From the NCBI GenBank assembly GCA_944320015.1, contig CALUFO010000010.1:50208-114207 (forward strand): DNA of 64,000 bases, given 5' to 3'. This document shows positions 52,379-62,167 of the stretch, piece by piece. Under the pieces are notes generated by a model. The model saw only the letters and a list, made by a program, of their open reading frames with translations. It searched no databases and was not told the DNA's origin. How positions within the stretch are numbered: the stretch's first letter is position 1; each line of letters starts with the position of its first letter. The DNA is from an uncultured Barnesiella sp. Lineage in GTDB: Bacteria; Bacteroidota; Bacteroidia; Bacteroidales; Barnesiellaceae. A program made the position numbers and the translations under genes.

Positions 52379-53395
52379 ATGATTAAAGTAAAAGAGAATT
52401 ATTCTATCAAGGAGCTGCATACATTCCGCATGCCGGTTTATGCCCGATGGTTTGTCGAATATGAAACAGTCGACGAGCTAAGGTCGTTGTTACAGTCCGA
52501 CTTGTTGAAACAAAACAAATTCCTCCCGATAGGAGGTGGCAGCAATCTGCTCTTTGTACGGGAGCGGTACGAGGGTGTGTTGTTGCATTCGGCCATAAAA
52601 GGGATCTCGATTTTGCAAGAGACTGAATCGGAAGTGGTTGTAAAGGTTGGCGCAGGTATCGTTTGGGACGATTTTGTGGCTTATTGTGTTTCGCAAGGGT
52701 GGGGCGGAGCCGAGAACCTGTCGTATATACCGGGTGAAGTGGGAGCCAGTGCTGTCCAGAATATAGGCGCGTACGGTGTGGAGGTAAAAGACATTATCCA
52801 CGAAGTGGAAACTGTCGAAATAGCTACCGGAGCGACTCGTGTTTTTCAAAATCCGGAGTGTGAATATGGCTATCGCAGCAGCATATTCAAGCATGAATTG
52901 AAAGGAAAATATATCGTTACGGCGGTATCCTATCGATTGCAAAAGACCCCTACTTTGCATTTGGACTATGGTAATTTGAGAAATTCGTTGCCCGAGGGCG
53001 ATATTACGCTTGCCGATGTACGCGAGGCGGTAATCGGCATACGTCGTTCCAAATTGCCCGAGCCCGACGAATGCGGCAGTGCCGGCAGTTTCTTTATGAA
53101 TCCGGTCATTCCGGTGGAACAGTATGAGCGATTGAAAACCACTTATCCCGATATGCCTCACTATGTAGTGGACGAAACTCATGTAAAAGTACCTGCCGGT
53201 TGGCTCATCGATCGGTGCGGTTGGAAAGGGAAAAGTGTAGGCGGAGCCGCCGTGTATGAGAAACAATGCTTGGTTTTGGTCAATAAGCACAACGCATTAC
53301 CGTCAGATGTGGTGACATTGGCCGAAATGATACGCCAATCGGTACAGGAGACTTATGGTATTACCATAAATCCCGAGGTAAATTATATCGAATGA
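52379..53395 (+). CDS. murB: UDP-N-acetylenolpyruvoylglucosamine reductase
   Basis: 338 residues, the length of the longer type I MurB with the extra tyrosine loop, as in Escherichia coli. FAD-binding residues are in PIGGGSNLLFV (about 48) and SYIPGEVGASAVQNIGAYGV (about 118-137). The proton-donor serine is in CGSAGSFFMNPV (about 235) and the catalytic Glu is in INPEVNYIE at the end. It reduces the enolpyruvyl ether to UDP-MurNAc, an essential step of peptidoglycan synthesis. It overlaps the following MBL gene by 4 bp (ATGA, 53392-53395). Confidence 0.96.
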   Translation: MIKVKENYSIKELHTFRMPVYARWFVEYETVDELRSLLQSDLLKQNKFLPIGGGSNLLFVRERYEGVLLHSAIKGISILQETESEVVVKVGAGIVWDDFVAYCVSQGWGGAENLSYIPGEVGASAVQNIGAYGVEVKDIIHEVETVEIATGATRVFQNPECEYGYRSSIFKHELKGKYIVTAVSYRLQKTPTLHLDYGNLRNSLPEGDITLADVREAVIGIRRSKLPEPDECGSAGSFFMNPVIPVEQYERLKTTYPDMPHYVVDETHVKVPAGWLIDRCGWKGKSVGGAAVYEKQCLVLVNKHNALPSDVVTLAEMIRQSVQETYGITINPEVNYIE

Positions 53396-54159
53396 GTATG
53401 ATACAAATTACATTTTTAGGCACAGGCACCTCGACCGGCATACCACAAATCGGCTGCACTTGTCCGGTTTGCACATCAACCGACCCGAAAGACAATCGGT
53501 TGAGAACGTCGGCGATGATTTCGGTAAACGGGAAAAACATTCTTATCGATTGTGGTCCCGATTTCAGACAACAAATGCTTCGGTCGCATTTTCGTAGGGT
53601 CGATGCTGTGTTGATTACCCATATTCATTATGATCATACCGGGGGTATCGACGACCTGCGCCCGTTTGGTGAGAATCGCATGCTCCCTATCTATATGGAA
53701 TCTTCGGTAGCCGAGGGGATACGCAACCGGTTGCCCTATTGCTTTGCCGACCATCGTTATCCGGGTGTGCCCAATATTATGTTGCAGGAGATTGGAACCG
53801 AACCGTTTACCATAGAGAGAATAACGGTTACGCCTATACGGGTCATGCACTATAAATTGCCTATTCTGGGTTATCGTATCGGAGGATTGGCCTATATAAC
53901 CGACGCTCTCACGATTCCCGAGACTGAATATGAAAAGTTGAAAGGTGTGGAGGTGCTGGTAATCAATGCGCTGCGCAAACAGCCACATCTTTCGCACCAG
54001 ACTTTGAACGAGGCGTTACAGGTAATCGGGCGGGTGAATCCCCGGGAGGCCTATTTGGTTCACATGAGTCACCACATGGGACTCACAGCCGACGTAGAAA
54101 AAGAGTTGCCACCACATATACATTTCGCTTATGACGGGTTGACGGTCGAGTGCCTGTGA
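53392..54159 (+). CDS. MBL-fold metallo-hydrolase (PhnP-like phosphodiesterase)
   Basis: 255 residues. The metallo-beta-lactamase motif THIHYDHTGGIDDLRPF lies at about 75-91, with other metal ligands in LIDCGPDF and HMSHHMGL. The N-terminal FLGTGTSTGIPQIGCTCPVC holds cysteines seen in PhnP-like cyclic phosphate phosphodiesterases. No phn genes are near, so a phosphonate role is unlikely; a house-cleaning phosphodiesterase is a better guess. The start overlaps murB by ATGA, with a second ATG two codons downstream. Confidence 0.88.
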   Translation: MSMIQITFLGTGTSTGIPQIGCTCPVCTSTDPKDNRLRTSAMISVNGKNILIDCGPDFRQQMLRSHFRRVDAVLITHIHYDHTGGIDDLRPFGENRMLPIYMESSVAEGIRNRLPYCFADHRYPGVPNIMLQEIGTEPFTIERITVTPIRVMHYKLPILGYRIGGLAYITDALTIPETEYEKLKGVEVLVINALRKQPHLSHQTLNEALQVIGRVNPREAYLVHMSHHMGLTADVEKELPPHIHFAYDGLTVECL

Positions 54160-54186
54160 ATGTAGTCAATATCAATAAGAAAGATT

Positions 54187-54633
54187 ATGATTCTGGGAAA
54201 TTTGAATGATACGAAAAGGGTAGAGGGATTGCACCCTTTATTGCCGTTCCTCTTCGAGTACATCAAGAAACACGATTTCTTGTCCATGCCAATCGGTCGT
54301 ATAGAGTTGCAAGGCGAGGCGCTATTTATCAATAATGACAATCCTGTGATGAAACCGCAGTCGGCGCAGCTTATCGAAGTGCATCGCCGCTACATCGACG
54401 TGCATGTGCCTTTGGATGCGGCTGAAACCATAGGGTGGAAGCCGTTGTACGATTTATCGGAAGTGAGCCGGTCATATTCCTGCGAAAAAGATATTGCTTT
54501 TTATGCCGATAACCCCTCGACCTATTTTACCGTATATCCCGGACAATTCCTAATGGCCTTCCCCGAAGACGGTCATGCCCCTATTATTGGAGAGGGAAGT
54601 CTCCGCAAGATTTGTGCGAAAATAAGATTATAA
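54187..54633 (+). CDS. YhcH/YjgK/YiaL (DUF386) family protein
   Basis: 148 residues, normal for this cupin-like family. Recognisable parts are MILGNLNDTKRVEGLHPLLP at the start, LIEVHRRYIDVHVPLDAAET (about 61-80) with a metal-binding histidine set, and FLMAFPEDGHAPIIGEG near the end. The relatives are linked to sialic acid, sugar-acid or beta-galactosidase loci, but here it sits 27 bp after the MBL gene behind murB. The biochemical role is not established. It ends the plus-strand unit and is followed by a GC-rich hairpin. Confidence 0.9.
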   Translation: MILGNLNDTKRVEGLHPLLPFLFEYIKKHDFLSMPIGRIELQGEALFINNDNPVMKPQSAQLIEVHRRYIDVHVPLDAAETIGWKPLYDLSEVSRSYSCEKDIAFYADNPSTYFTVYPGQFLMAFPEDGHAPIIGEGSLRKICAKIRL

Positions 54634-54651
54634 ATACACTCGATTATACAA

Positions 54652-54686
54652 AACGGGGGCGATGGCATGGTGTCATCGCCCCCGTT
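54652..54686. terminator. Hairpin between yhcH-like gene and OPT transporter gene
   Basis: A 13-bp perfect GC-rich stem has arms AACGGGGGCGATG (54652-54664) and CATCGCCCCCGTT (54674-54686). The U-tract is short (GTTTTG on the minus strand), but position and strength suggest a shared terminator for the two convergent units. Confidence 0.75.
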
Positions 54687-54710
54687 GTGTATGTATTGGA
54701 AGTCTCCCGG

Positions 54711-56672
54711 TTATGCTTGCTTTTTCGCTTTCATACTCGATACGGTAAGGAATGCGATAAGGAGCAAATAGATCACCAGCCCGGCGATTTGCATCGTGGT
54801 TTCGCTCAAATTGTGATGATAGTCAAATTGGGCGAGGCTCAAACCTGCACTCACGACTCCCATGAGCGCACCGCCGGCAATAAAGCCCGACGCCAGTAAC
54901 GTACCTTTATCGACACGGGCTTTGTTTAGTGCGGCGTCTTTCGACCGGCTACCCACATACCAACTGATGAGGCCACCGATAACCAACGGCGTATTCAATT
55001 CCAACGGAATGAACATACCCAATGCGAAAGCGAGAGCCGGCACATTGAGCCAGGTGAGTACTAAGGCAAGAATGGCTCCTATACCATAGAGCAACCACGG
55101 AGCGCCTTGCCCCATCATGAGCGGTTCGATTACAGCCGCCATGGCGTTGGCCTGAGGTGCAACGAGTGCATTCTCGCCCGAGAAGCCGTAGGCTTTATTC
55201 AACAAGAGGATAACTCCGCCTACCGTAGCAGCCGAAACAAGAGTGCCGAGGAATTTCCATGTCTCTTGTTTGCGAGGGGTGGAGCCAATCCAATAGCCTA
55301 TCTTCAAGTCGGTGACAAAGCCTCCGGCCATCGATAGAGCCGTACAAACTACACCGCCGATTACGAGGGCGGCAACCATTCCGCTGGTACCTTTCAATCC
55401 CACGGCCACTAAAATAACCGACGCCAGAATCAGGGTCATCAATGTCATTCCCGAAACCGGGTTTGTCCCCACGATAGCGATAGCGTTGGCTGCCACAGTG
55501 GTAAAGAGGAATGCAATGCCGGCTACTACAAAAAACGCTACGGCTGCTTGAAGCAGATTATTAATTACTCCCAAATAGAAAAAGAGGAAGGTGATGATCA
55601 ATGCAAATACGATAGCCGTGATTATAAATTTCATCGAGAGGTCGCGTTGAGTGCGAGGCGTGGAATCTTCGGCATCGCTTTTCTTCCCCGAAAACTCTTT
55701 TGTAGCCAATCCCAGCGCGCCCTTGATGATGCCCCAAGAGCGAACGATACCGATAACACCGGCCATAGCGATACCGCCTATGCCGATGTAGCGGCCATAA
55801 TCGGTAAATATCTGTTCGGGTGCGGCTGCGGCCAGTTCACTGCCGGGCACACTACCCAGTAACGGTATGATGACAAACCATACAAAAAGAGAGCCCGAGC
55901 AGATAATGAGGCAGTATTTCAATCCTACGATGTAGCCAAGGCCGAGCACGGCTGCTCCGGTATTGACTTTGAATACCATCTTGGCATTGTTGGCCAGTTC
56001 GGCACCCCACGGAAGAATACGGGTCGTGAGGGTCTCGCTCCACCAACCGAATGTCGAGAGGCAGAAATCGTACAATCCGCCTACCAACCCGGCTAAAATC
56101 AATGGTTTGGCTTGGTTGCCGGCCTTCTCACCCGACACCAATACTTGCGCTGTGGCTGTGGCTTCGGGGAAAGGATATTTGCCGTGCATATCCGAAACAA
56201 AATATTTACGGAAGGGGATAAGAAACAAAATTCCCAAGATGCCGCCCAATAACGAACTGAGGAATACTTCCATAAAGTTCACGGTCAACTCGGGATATTT
56301 GGCTTGCAATATATACAGGGCCGGCAAGGTGAAAATGGCACCGGCCACAATGACACCCGAACAGGCTCCGATAGACTGGATAATCACGTTCTCGCCCAAT
56401 GCGTTTTTGCGCTTGGCGGCTCCCGACAATCCTACGGCGATAATAGCGATAGGAATGGCGGCCTCAAACACTTGCCCCACTCTTAGACCCAAGAAAGCAG
56501 CGGCGGCCGAAAAGATAACCGCCATGACAATACCCCAAGAGACCGACCATGCGTTGACCTCGGGATAGACTTTGTCGGGCGAAAGTATAGGCTTGTATTC
56601 TTCCCCCGGTTTCAATTCCCGAAACGCGTTTTCGGGCAAATCGACTGGTTGTTTTTCGTTTGTTTCCTTCAT
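54711..56672 (-). CDS. OPT family oligopeptide transporter
   Basis: 653 residues from ATG 56672 (MKETNEKQPVDLPENAFREL); upstream residues lack support. It has 14-16 predicted membrane helices. It carries the OPT landmarks NAWSVSWGIVMAVIFSAAAA, FLGLRVGQVFEAAIPIAI, IFTLPALYILQAKYPEL and a late repeat LVLTWLNVPALAFALGMFIP. OPT proteins import short peptides or metal-chelate siderophores using the proton gradient. The bacterial members' substrate range is little known. It is a single-gene unit, divergent from the DUF2461 gene. Confidence 0.93.
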   Translation of the reverse strand: MKETNEKQPVDLPENAFRELKPGEEYKPILSPDKVYPEVNAWSVSWGIVMAVIFSAAAAFLGLRVGQVFEAAIPIAIIAVGLSGAAKRKNALGENVIIQSIGACSGVIVAGAIFTLPALYILQAKYPELTVNFMEVFLSSLLGGILGILFLIPFRKYFVSDMHGKYPFPEATATAQVLVSGEKAGNQAKPLILAGLVGGLYDFCLSTFGWWSETLTTRILPWGAELANNAKMVFKVNTGAAVLGLGYIVGLKYCLIICSGSLFVWFVIIPLLGSVPGSELAAAAPEQIFTDYGRYIGIGGIAMAGVIGIVRSWGIIKGALGLATKEFSGKKSDAEDSTPRTQRDLSMKFIITAIVFALIITFLFFYLGVINNLLQAAVAFFVVAGIAFLFTTVAANAIAIVGTNPVSGMTLMTLILASVILVAVGLKGTSGMVAALVIGGVVCTALSMAGGFVTDLKIGYWIGSTPRKQETWKFLGTLVSAATVGGVILLLNKAYGFSGENALVAPQANAMAAVIEPLMMGQGAPWLLYGIGAILALVLTWLNVPALAFALGMFIPLELNTPLVIGGLISWYVGSRSKDAALNKARVDKGTLLASGFIAGGALMGVVSAGLSLAQFDYHHNLSETTMQIAGLVIYLLLIAFLTVSSMKAKKQA

Positions 56673-56817
56673 ATTTCTTTTTTGTTTTTGTGATGCTTTT
56701 TTACAAAATCGTGGCAAGTTAGTAAAAAAAGGGAATATAGCGGGTATTATCGTTCTTGTTTTTTGAAAACCGGTATCATAAATGGCAATTTTTTATCACG
56801 AAACAAACAAAAAAATC

Positions 56818-56825
56818 TATATTTG
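56818..56825 (+). promoter_or_regulatory. Promoter -7 element of the DUF2461 gene
   Basis: TATATTTG is a full TAnnTTTG match, 57 nt before the ATG at 56883, in an AT-rich divergent region. Confidence 0.6.
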
Positions 56826-56882
56826 TGAGAGAAATAAGAAAAATGATTTTATTAAATCAGTGCAAAAACAAGTATAAAAGTC

Positions 56883-57548
56883 ATGAAAGAGATACTATCT
56901 TACTTGTCTCGGCTGCGAGACAACAATAATCGGGATTGGTTTCAGGCTCACAAGGAAGAATACGACCGGTTGCGCCCTCTTTTTGTCGAAAAAATACAAG
57001 CGTTGATACGCCAGATCTCGTTGTTTGATGATGAAATAGCAGGATTGGATGCCCAATCGTGTATGTATCGCATTTATAGGGACATTCGGTTTTCACCCGA
57101 CAAGACTCCTTATAAGACCTACATGTCGGCCTATATCGCCAAAGGCGGGCGCAAAAGCCTGCGAGCCGGTTATTATTTCCACTTCGAGCCGGGGAATTGT
57201 ATGTTGAGCGGTGGAATATGGTGCCCCGAGCCCCAATTATTGAAGGCATTGCGTCAGGCGGTTTATGACAATTTCGACGAATTGAAAGAGATTGTAGAGG
57301 ATCGTCAATTCAAATCGCTGTATAGCGATTGGGTGGGAGAGAAGTTGAAAATTGTTCCCCGTCCGTTTCCCCGTGATTGCGAGCAGGCCGAATGGCTCAA
57401 ACGGAAAGATTATGTAGTGGTGAATGTGAAACCCGATACTTTTTTCGACTCGCCCGACTGGATAGAACGTGCGGCTCACGATTTTCAAATTATGAAGCCA
57501 CTGAACGACTTTCTCAATTATACTGTCGATGAAGTTTACGATTTATAA
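56883..57548 (+). CDS. DUF2461 (TIGR02453) family protein
   Basis: 221 residues. The family signatures are clear: LSRLRDNNNRDWFQAHKEEY at about residues 7-26, MYRIYRDIRFSPDKTPYKTY at about 60-79, and YYFHFEPGNCMLSGGIW at about 98. The C-terminal third contains LKIVPRPFPRDCE. The function of this family is unknown. It is a single-gene unit between the OPT promoter region and a strong terminator at 57586-57629. No signal peptide is present, so it is cytoplasmic. Confidence 0.92.
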   Translation: MKEILSYLSRLRDNNNRDWFQAHKEEYDRLRPLFVEKIQALIRQISLFDDEIAGLDAQSCMYRIYRDIRFSPDKTPYKTYMSAYIAKGGRKSLRAGYYFHFEPGNCMLSGGIWCPEPQLLKALRQAVYDNFDELKEIVEDRQFKSLYSDWVGEKLKIVPRPFPRDCEQAEWLKRKDYVVVNVKPDTFFDSPDWIERAAHDFQIMKPLNDFLNYTVDEVYDL

Positions 57549-57585
57549 GTGTCACGAAAATTGTAGGATATACCTTATGCCATGA

Positions 57586-57629
57586 ATAACAAGAACGGGA
57601 CTCCCTGACATGGAATCCCGTTCTGTTAT
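57586..57629. terminator. Bidirectional terminator between DUF2461 and the efflux operon
   Basis: The core 9-bp stem AGAACGGGA/TCCCGTTCT (57592-57600, 57616-57624) extends inward by three pairs past one mismatch. It extends outward by ATAAC/GTTAT across one bulged A. It serves the two convergent units. Confidence 0.85.
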
Positions 57630-57668
57630 ATCGATTCACTCTTTCGAAGAGAGAAACAGCATGCGACG

Positions 57669-59063
57669 CTATTGGGCAGAGGTCGTAGCCGAGCTCCAGC
57701 CGCCGCCTAATACCTTATATAGATTTACCAAAGCGAGATATTCGTCACGCACGGCATTGCTCAATCCTATTTGAGCGTCGAAAAAGTTCCGATGAGCATC
57801 CAATACGTCGATATATCGGATAACCCCGTTGAAATATTGAAGTTGAGCCAAATCGACATATTTTTGAGCCGCCTCGAAAAGGTTTAGCTGCAACTCCGAA
57901 GTGCGTCTTTTCTTTTGATAGGTAATAACGGCGTCGTTTACCTCTTGAAAAACTTCGAGAACTTTTTGCTCATAGGCATATCGCTTTTCGTCGTATGCCG
58001 CCAATGCGGCTTTATACTGGGCTTTTTTCTTCCCGAAAGTTATCAATGGTGCCACAAAGTTCCCGGCCACATAAGAGAATGGCGATTCGAGAAATCCTTT
58101 TACTTCATCGTTTTCCAAGCCGCCGATCAAATTGATAGTCAATCGGGGGAATCGATCGGCATATGCAATTCCTACCGAAGCCATAGCGGCTTGCAATTGT
58201 TGTTCGGCTTGCCGTACATCGGGACGACGTTGCAATAGGGTAGAGGGTAATCCGATAGGCACATGCTCGGGGGCTACCGCATTTAGGTCAAACTCTCCCC
58301 GCTCTATTTTCGACGGGTACTCTCCCGTTAATACAGCGATTTGATTCTCTTTCAGCGCTATTTTCTGTTCCAAATTAGGAATGAGCGCCGAAGCGTTGGC
58401 CAACTCCACTTGTGCTTGTTGATAGGCTGTCTCGGAAGTGAGCCCGCCTTCGAACCTTATGCGTGCCTGATTGACGCTTTCCTCACGGGTTTTGACGGTT
58501 TGCAACACGATTTCGAGTTCTTGGTCCAGAGCCACCAATTCGAAATAGGCGGTTGCGGTTTCGGCAATAAGAGTCATTTGCATGGCACGAGCCGCTTCGA
58601 CCGATGCCAAATATTCCGCTGCGCCTTTTCTTTTTCCCCAGCGCAAACTTCCCCACAAGTCTATTTCCCAACTCAACGAGGCTTTAAGACTGAGCTCGGG
58701 TTCTATATCTACATTCTCGCCATAATAGGCGTTGGTCTCGCGATCGGCAAAAACCTGTGCCCCCACAGTGGGCCAACGGTTGGCTTTGCTCACTCGATAC
58801 AACTCTTCCATTTGCCGGATATGAGCTTCGGCGGCACGCATATTTCGGTTATTGCTCAGGGTCTTGCGAATTAGTTTGCTCAATGTCGAGTCGGAATAAA
58901 GTTCCCACCACGACATATCGGCAAGGGTCAACGAATCGGTCTCGCCGGCTATGATTTCATCGGGTAGATTCAATTCCGGAGCAGGGCAACGCTTCTGTAT
59001 GGAGCAACTGCTCAATATCAAAGCGGTTATAAATATATATATGCTGGCATTTATCGGTTTCAT
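57669..59063 (-). CDS. RND efflux system outer-membrane lipoprotein (TolC/OprM type)
   Basis: 464 residues. Lipoprotein signal with lipobox LILSSCSIQ, so it is acylated like OprM/CmeC. Two OEP repeats are present: the first has the long helices after NMRAAEAHIRQMEELYRVSK, and the second begins near RRPDVRQAEQQLQAAMASVG. This NodT-type outer-membrane factor forms the exit duct of the tripartite pump. Its ATG overlaps the permease stop (ATGA, 59060-59063). It is the last gene of the operon and is followed by the bidirectional terminator. Confidence 0.94.
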   Translation of the reverse strand: MKPINASIYIFITALILSSCSIQKRCPAPELNLPDEIIAGETDSLTLADMSWWELYSDSTLSKLIRKTLSNNRNMRAAEAHIRQMEELYRVSKANRWPTVGAQVFADRETNAYYGENVDIEPELSLKASLSWEIDLWGSLRWGKRKGAAEYLASVEAARAMQMTLIAETATAYFELVALDQELEIVLQTVKTREESVNQARIRFEGGLTSETAYQQAQVELANASALIPNLEQKIALKENQIAVLTGEYPSKIERGEFDLNAVAPEHVPIGLPSTLLQRRPDVRQAEQQLQAAMASVGIAYADRFPRLTINLIGGLENDEVKGFLESPFSYVAGNFVAPLITFGKKKAQYKAALAAYDEKRYAYEQKVLEVFQEVNDAVITYQKKRRTSELQLNLFEAAQKYVDLAQLQYFNGVIRYIDVLDAHRNFFDAQIGLSNAVRDEYLALVNLYKVLGGGWSSATTSAQ

Positions 59064-62000
59064 CGTTTACTCAGTTTAAATTTTAATTTGTACACCCATA
59101 CGAAAAGGAGGGGCACAAAAATGATTCCTATGGTGATAGCCACAATCATTCCGAAAAATACACCTGTTCCTATGCCTTGACGGCTGGCCGAACCCGGTCC
59201 GCTGGCGAAAACAAGCGGCAACATACCGAGAATAAAAGCCAACGAGGTCATGACAATGGGCCGGAATCGTAAATGCGCGGCTTTAATGACCGCAGTGGTC
59301 ACATCACTCCCTTTTTCCACTTCGTCTTTGGCAAACTCTACGATCAGAATCGCATTCTTGGCAACCAAGCCGATGAGCATAACCAAGCCGATTTGGAAAT
59401 AAATGTTGTTCTCGAGTCCGCAAATCCAGTTGCCCAAATAGGCTCCGACTCCCGCTATCGGCAGGGAGAGTATGACGGCCACAGGGATAGACCAACTTTC
59501 GTATTGAGCGGCGAGGAAGAGAAATACGAATAGCAACGCCAATGCCAACACAAATCCGGTTTGACCGCTCACATGCTTCTCTTGATAGGACAGACCGCTC
59601 CACTCTACCCCGATGTTCTGGGGAAGATGCTTGTCGGCGATTTCTTCAAGAATCTCCATGACCTGTCCCGAACTATATCCCGGAGCCGCTTCGCCCGAGA
59701 TTGTAGTCGAGGTGAACATATTGAACCGGCGAATCGTTCCCGGGCCCGTAGTATATGAGGTGGTTCCGAGCGCCGTAATGGGTATCATGGCATTGTTGTT
59801 GCCTTTGACAAAGAAAAGACCCAAATTCTCTTTATGCGCCCGATATGGCGCCTCGGCTTGAATATATACACGGTAGATACGGTTGAACATATTGAAGTCG
59901 TTCACATAAATCGAACCGGTAAATGTTTTCAAGGTCGAGAATATATCGGATATTTTCACACCCAGCATTTGAGCCTTATCACGGTCTACATCGAAATAAA
60001 GCTGGGGTATGTCGTTTTGAATGGAGGAGGATAATCCGCTAATCTCTTTCCGCTGGGAAGCATAATACATCAGTGTATCGGCCGCCCGTTGCAAATCGGC
60101 ATAGCTGGCGTCGCCTCGGGCTTCGAGTACCATTTCGAAACCGCCCGAACTACCTAATCCCGGAATTACAGGAGGGGTACTCAAATAAACTTTGCTCTCG
60201 GGGTATTGTTTCAACTCAGTTCGGATTTCTTCCATAATTTCCCGCAGATTGGACGATTTGCGCTCTTCCCACGGTTTAAGAATCACGGTCAACTGACTGC
60301 GTGACTGGTTGGTGCCCACACGAGGGCTCGAACCGGTTACATTCAATACATATTCCACATCTTCACGCGACATCAAGTAGTTCATCGCGCGATCGGTAAC
60401 TTCGCGGGTTCGTTCGAGTGTAGCGCCCTCGGGAAGTTCCAACTCTACGGTAAAATAGCCTTGGTCTTCTTGGGGCATAAAACTTTGAGGAACCACCTTG
60501 TTGAGCAGCCATATCGCTATCAGGGAGAGCCCGAAAGCCGCCAATATGCGCCGTGGATTTTTCAACCCTTTTCGGATAAGTTTTTCGTAAAGACGGTTAC
60601 CGAGGGCCAGCCACAGGTTTATATAACGGAATATTTTGTTTTTCTTCTTCCCCGACGAATTGGGACGCAGCAATATAGCGCACATGGCGGGGCTCAATGT
60701 CAATGCGACGACCGTCGATATAAGTACCGAGACCGCAATGGTAATGGTAAATTGGCGGTACAATTGCCCGGTAATTCCCGCAAGGAAACTCACCGGGACA
60801 AACACGGCGCATAATACCAGCGAGGTGGCTATGATGGCGCTGCCCAATCCCCGCATGGCTTTTTTTGTCGCCTCGTATGGATTCAAATGTTCTTCTTCGA
60901 TAATACGCTCTACACTCTCGACTACGACGATAGCGTCGTCGACGACGATACCGATAGCGAGGATAAGTCCCAAAAGGGTCATCATGTTGAGTGAGAAACC
61001 AAATAGCAACATGATTCCGAACGTTCCGATCAACGAGATAGGAACGGCGATAATCGGGATAAGTGTCGCCCGCCAGTTTTGCAGGGACAGGAATACTACC
61101 AGTATTACCAGTATGAGAGCCTCGAAAAGCGTGTGATAAACCTCGTTTATGGATTGCGAGATATAAGAGGTCATATCAAAGGGAATCTCATAGGTAATCC
61201 CCTCGGGGAAGTTGCGGCTAATCTCTTCCATCTCTTTTTTGACCGCTTCGGCAACCTCCATAGCGTTGGCTCCCGGGAGCATGTTGATGTTGAGAACGGC
61301 GGCATTGCCCCCGTTTATACCACTCTCGGTATTATAGGATTGGGCTTCGAGAGAGATGCGGGCAACATCTCGCAACCGTATTAATGAACCGTCGGGGTTG
61401 GCTCTGATCACGATATCTTCAAATTCGCCGACCGACGAGAGCCTTCCCTGTGCGATAATAGGGGTGGTAATATCGATGTCGGATATAGGTTGTTGTCCCA
61501 ATACGCCGGCGGCCGATTCCCGGTTTTGGTCTTTCAAAGCCTTTTGCAAATCCTCTACGGTTAAGCCGAGATTGGCCAATCGGTCTGGCTGAACCCATAT
61601 CTGCATGGCATAATAACGGCTGCCCACGTTGGAAACCCGTCCTACACCTTTGACACGGCGAAGCATGTCCAACACATTGAGTGTGGCGTAGTTACTTAGG
61701 TAGATTTCGTCGAATTTAGGGTCGCTGGAGCGCAGGGTGACTGTCATTAGCCGGCTCGATGCTTGTTTCTCGATCGAGATACCGTTTTGTACCACTTCGG
61801 CCGGCAATCGCCCCTCGGCCTCTTTCACCCGGTTTTGTATTTCGACGGCAGCCAAATCGGGGTTGGTCGAAATATCGAAGGTAATCGTGGCCGAGAAATT
61901 TCCCGAATTGCTGTTTGTCGACTCCATATAAAGCATGCCGGGAGTACCGTTCAACTCTTGCTCTATGGGCGTGGCTACGGCTTGTGTCACAGTCTGGGCG

Positions 62001-62161
62001 CTCGCTCCCGGATAGGAAGCCGATACTTTTACGACCGGCGGCACGATTTGGGGGTATTGGTCTATTGGTAATAAAATGAGCCCCAATATCCCGACGATGA
62101 CAATGATGGTTGAAATGACCGTAGAAAATATAGGCCTGTCGATAAAAAAGTCCAATTTCAT
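59060..62161 (-). CDS. RND efflux permease, HAE-1 family (AcrB-like)
   Basis: 1033 residues, the standard HAE-1 length. Twelve membrane helices and two large periplasmic loops. The N-terminus FIDRPIFSTVISTIIVIVG and GATLERTREVTDRAMNYLMS are typical. The proton-relay acidic pair sits in GIVVDDAIVVVESVERI (TM4). The second half has LVMLIGLVAKNAILIVEFAK with the conserved lysine in TM10. It expels hydrophobic drugs, dyes or bile salts using the proton gradient. It lies 6 bp after the adaptor gene and overlaps the outer-membrane factor gene. Confidence 0.96.
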   Translation of the reverse strand: MKLDFFIDRPIFSTVISTIIVIVGILGLILLPIDQYPQIVPPVVKVSASYPGASAQTVTQAVATPIEQELNGTPGMLYMESTNSNSGNFSATITFDISTNPDLAAVEIQNRVKEAEGRLPAEVVQNGISIEKQASSRLMTVTLRSSDPKFDEIYLSNYATLNVLDMLRRVKGVGRVSNVGSRYYAMQIWVQPDRLANLGLTVEDLQKALKDQNRESAAGVLGQQPISDIDITTPIIAQGRLSSVGEFEDIVIRANPDGSLIRLRDVARISLEAQSYNTESGINGGNAAVLNINMLPGANAMEVAEAVKKEMEEISRNFPEGITYEIPFDMTSYISQSINEVYHTLFEALILVILVVFLSLQNWRATLIPIIAVPISLIGTFGIMLLFGFSLNMMTLLGLILAIGIVVDDAIVVVESVERIIEEEHLNPYEATKKAMRGLGSAIIATSLVLCAVFVPVSFLAGITGQLYRQFTITIAVSVLISTVVALTLSPAMCAILLRPNSSGKKKNKIFRYINLWLALGNRLYEKLIRKGLKNPRRILAAFGLSLIAIWLLNKVVPQSFMPQEDQGYFTVELELPEGATLERTREVTDRAMNYLMSREDVEYVLNVTGSSPRVGTNQSRSQLTVILKPWEERKSSNLREIMEEIRTELKQYPESKVYLSTPPVIPGLGSSGGFEMVLEARGDASYADLQRAADTLMYYASQRKEISGLSSSIQNDIPQLYFDVDRDKAQMLGVKISDIFSTLKTFTGSIYVNDFNMFNRIYRVYIQAEAPYRAHKENLGLFFVKGNNNAMIPITALGTTSYTTGPGTIRRFNMFTSTTISGEAAPGYSSGQVMEILEEIADKHLPQNIGVEWSGLSYQEKHVSGQTGFVLALALLFVFLFLAAQYESWSIPVAVILSLPIAGVGAYLGNWICGLENNIYFQIGLVMLIGLVAKNAILIVEFAKDEVEKGSDVTTAVIKAAHLRFRPIVMTSLAFILGMLPLVFASGPGSASRQGIGTGVFFGMIVAITIGIIFVPLLFVWVYKLKFKLSKR

Positions 62162-62167
62162 AGCACG

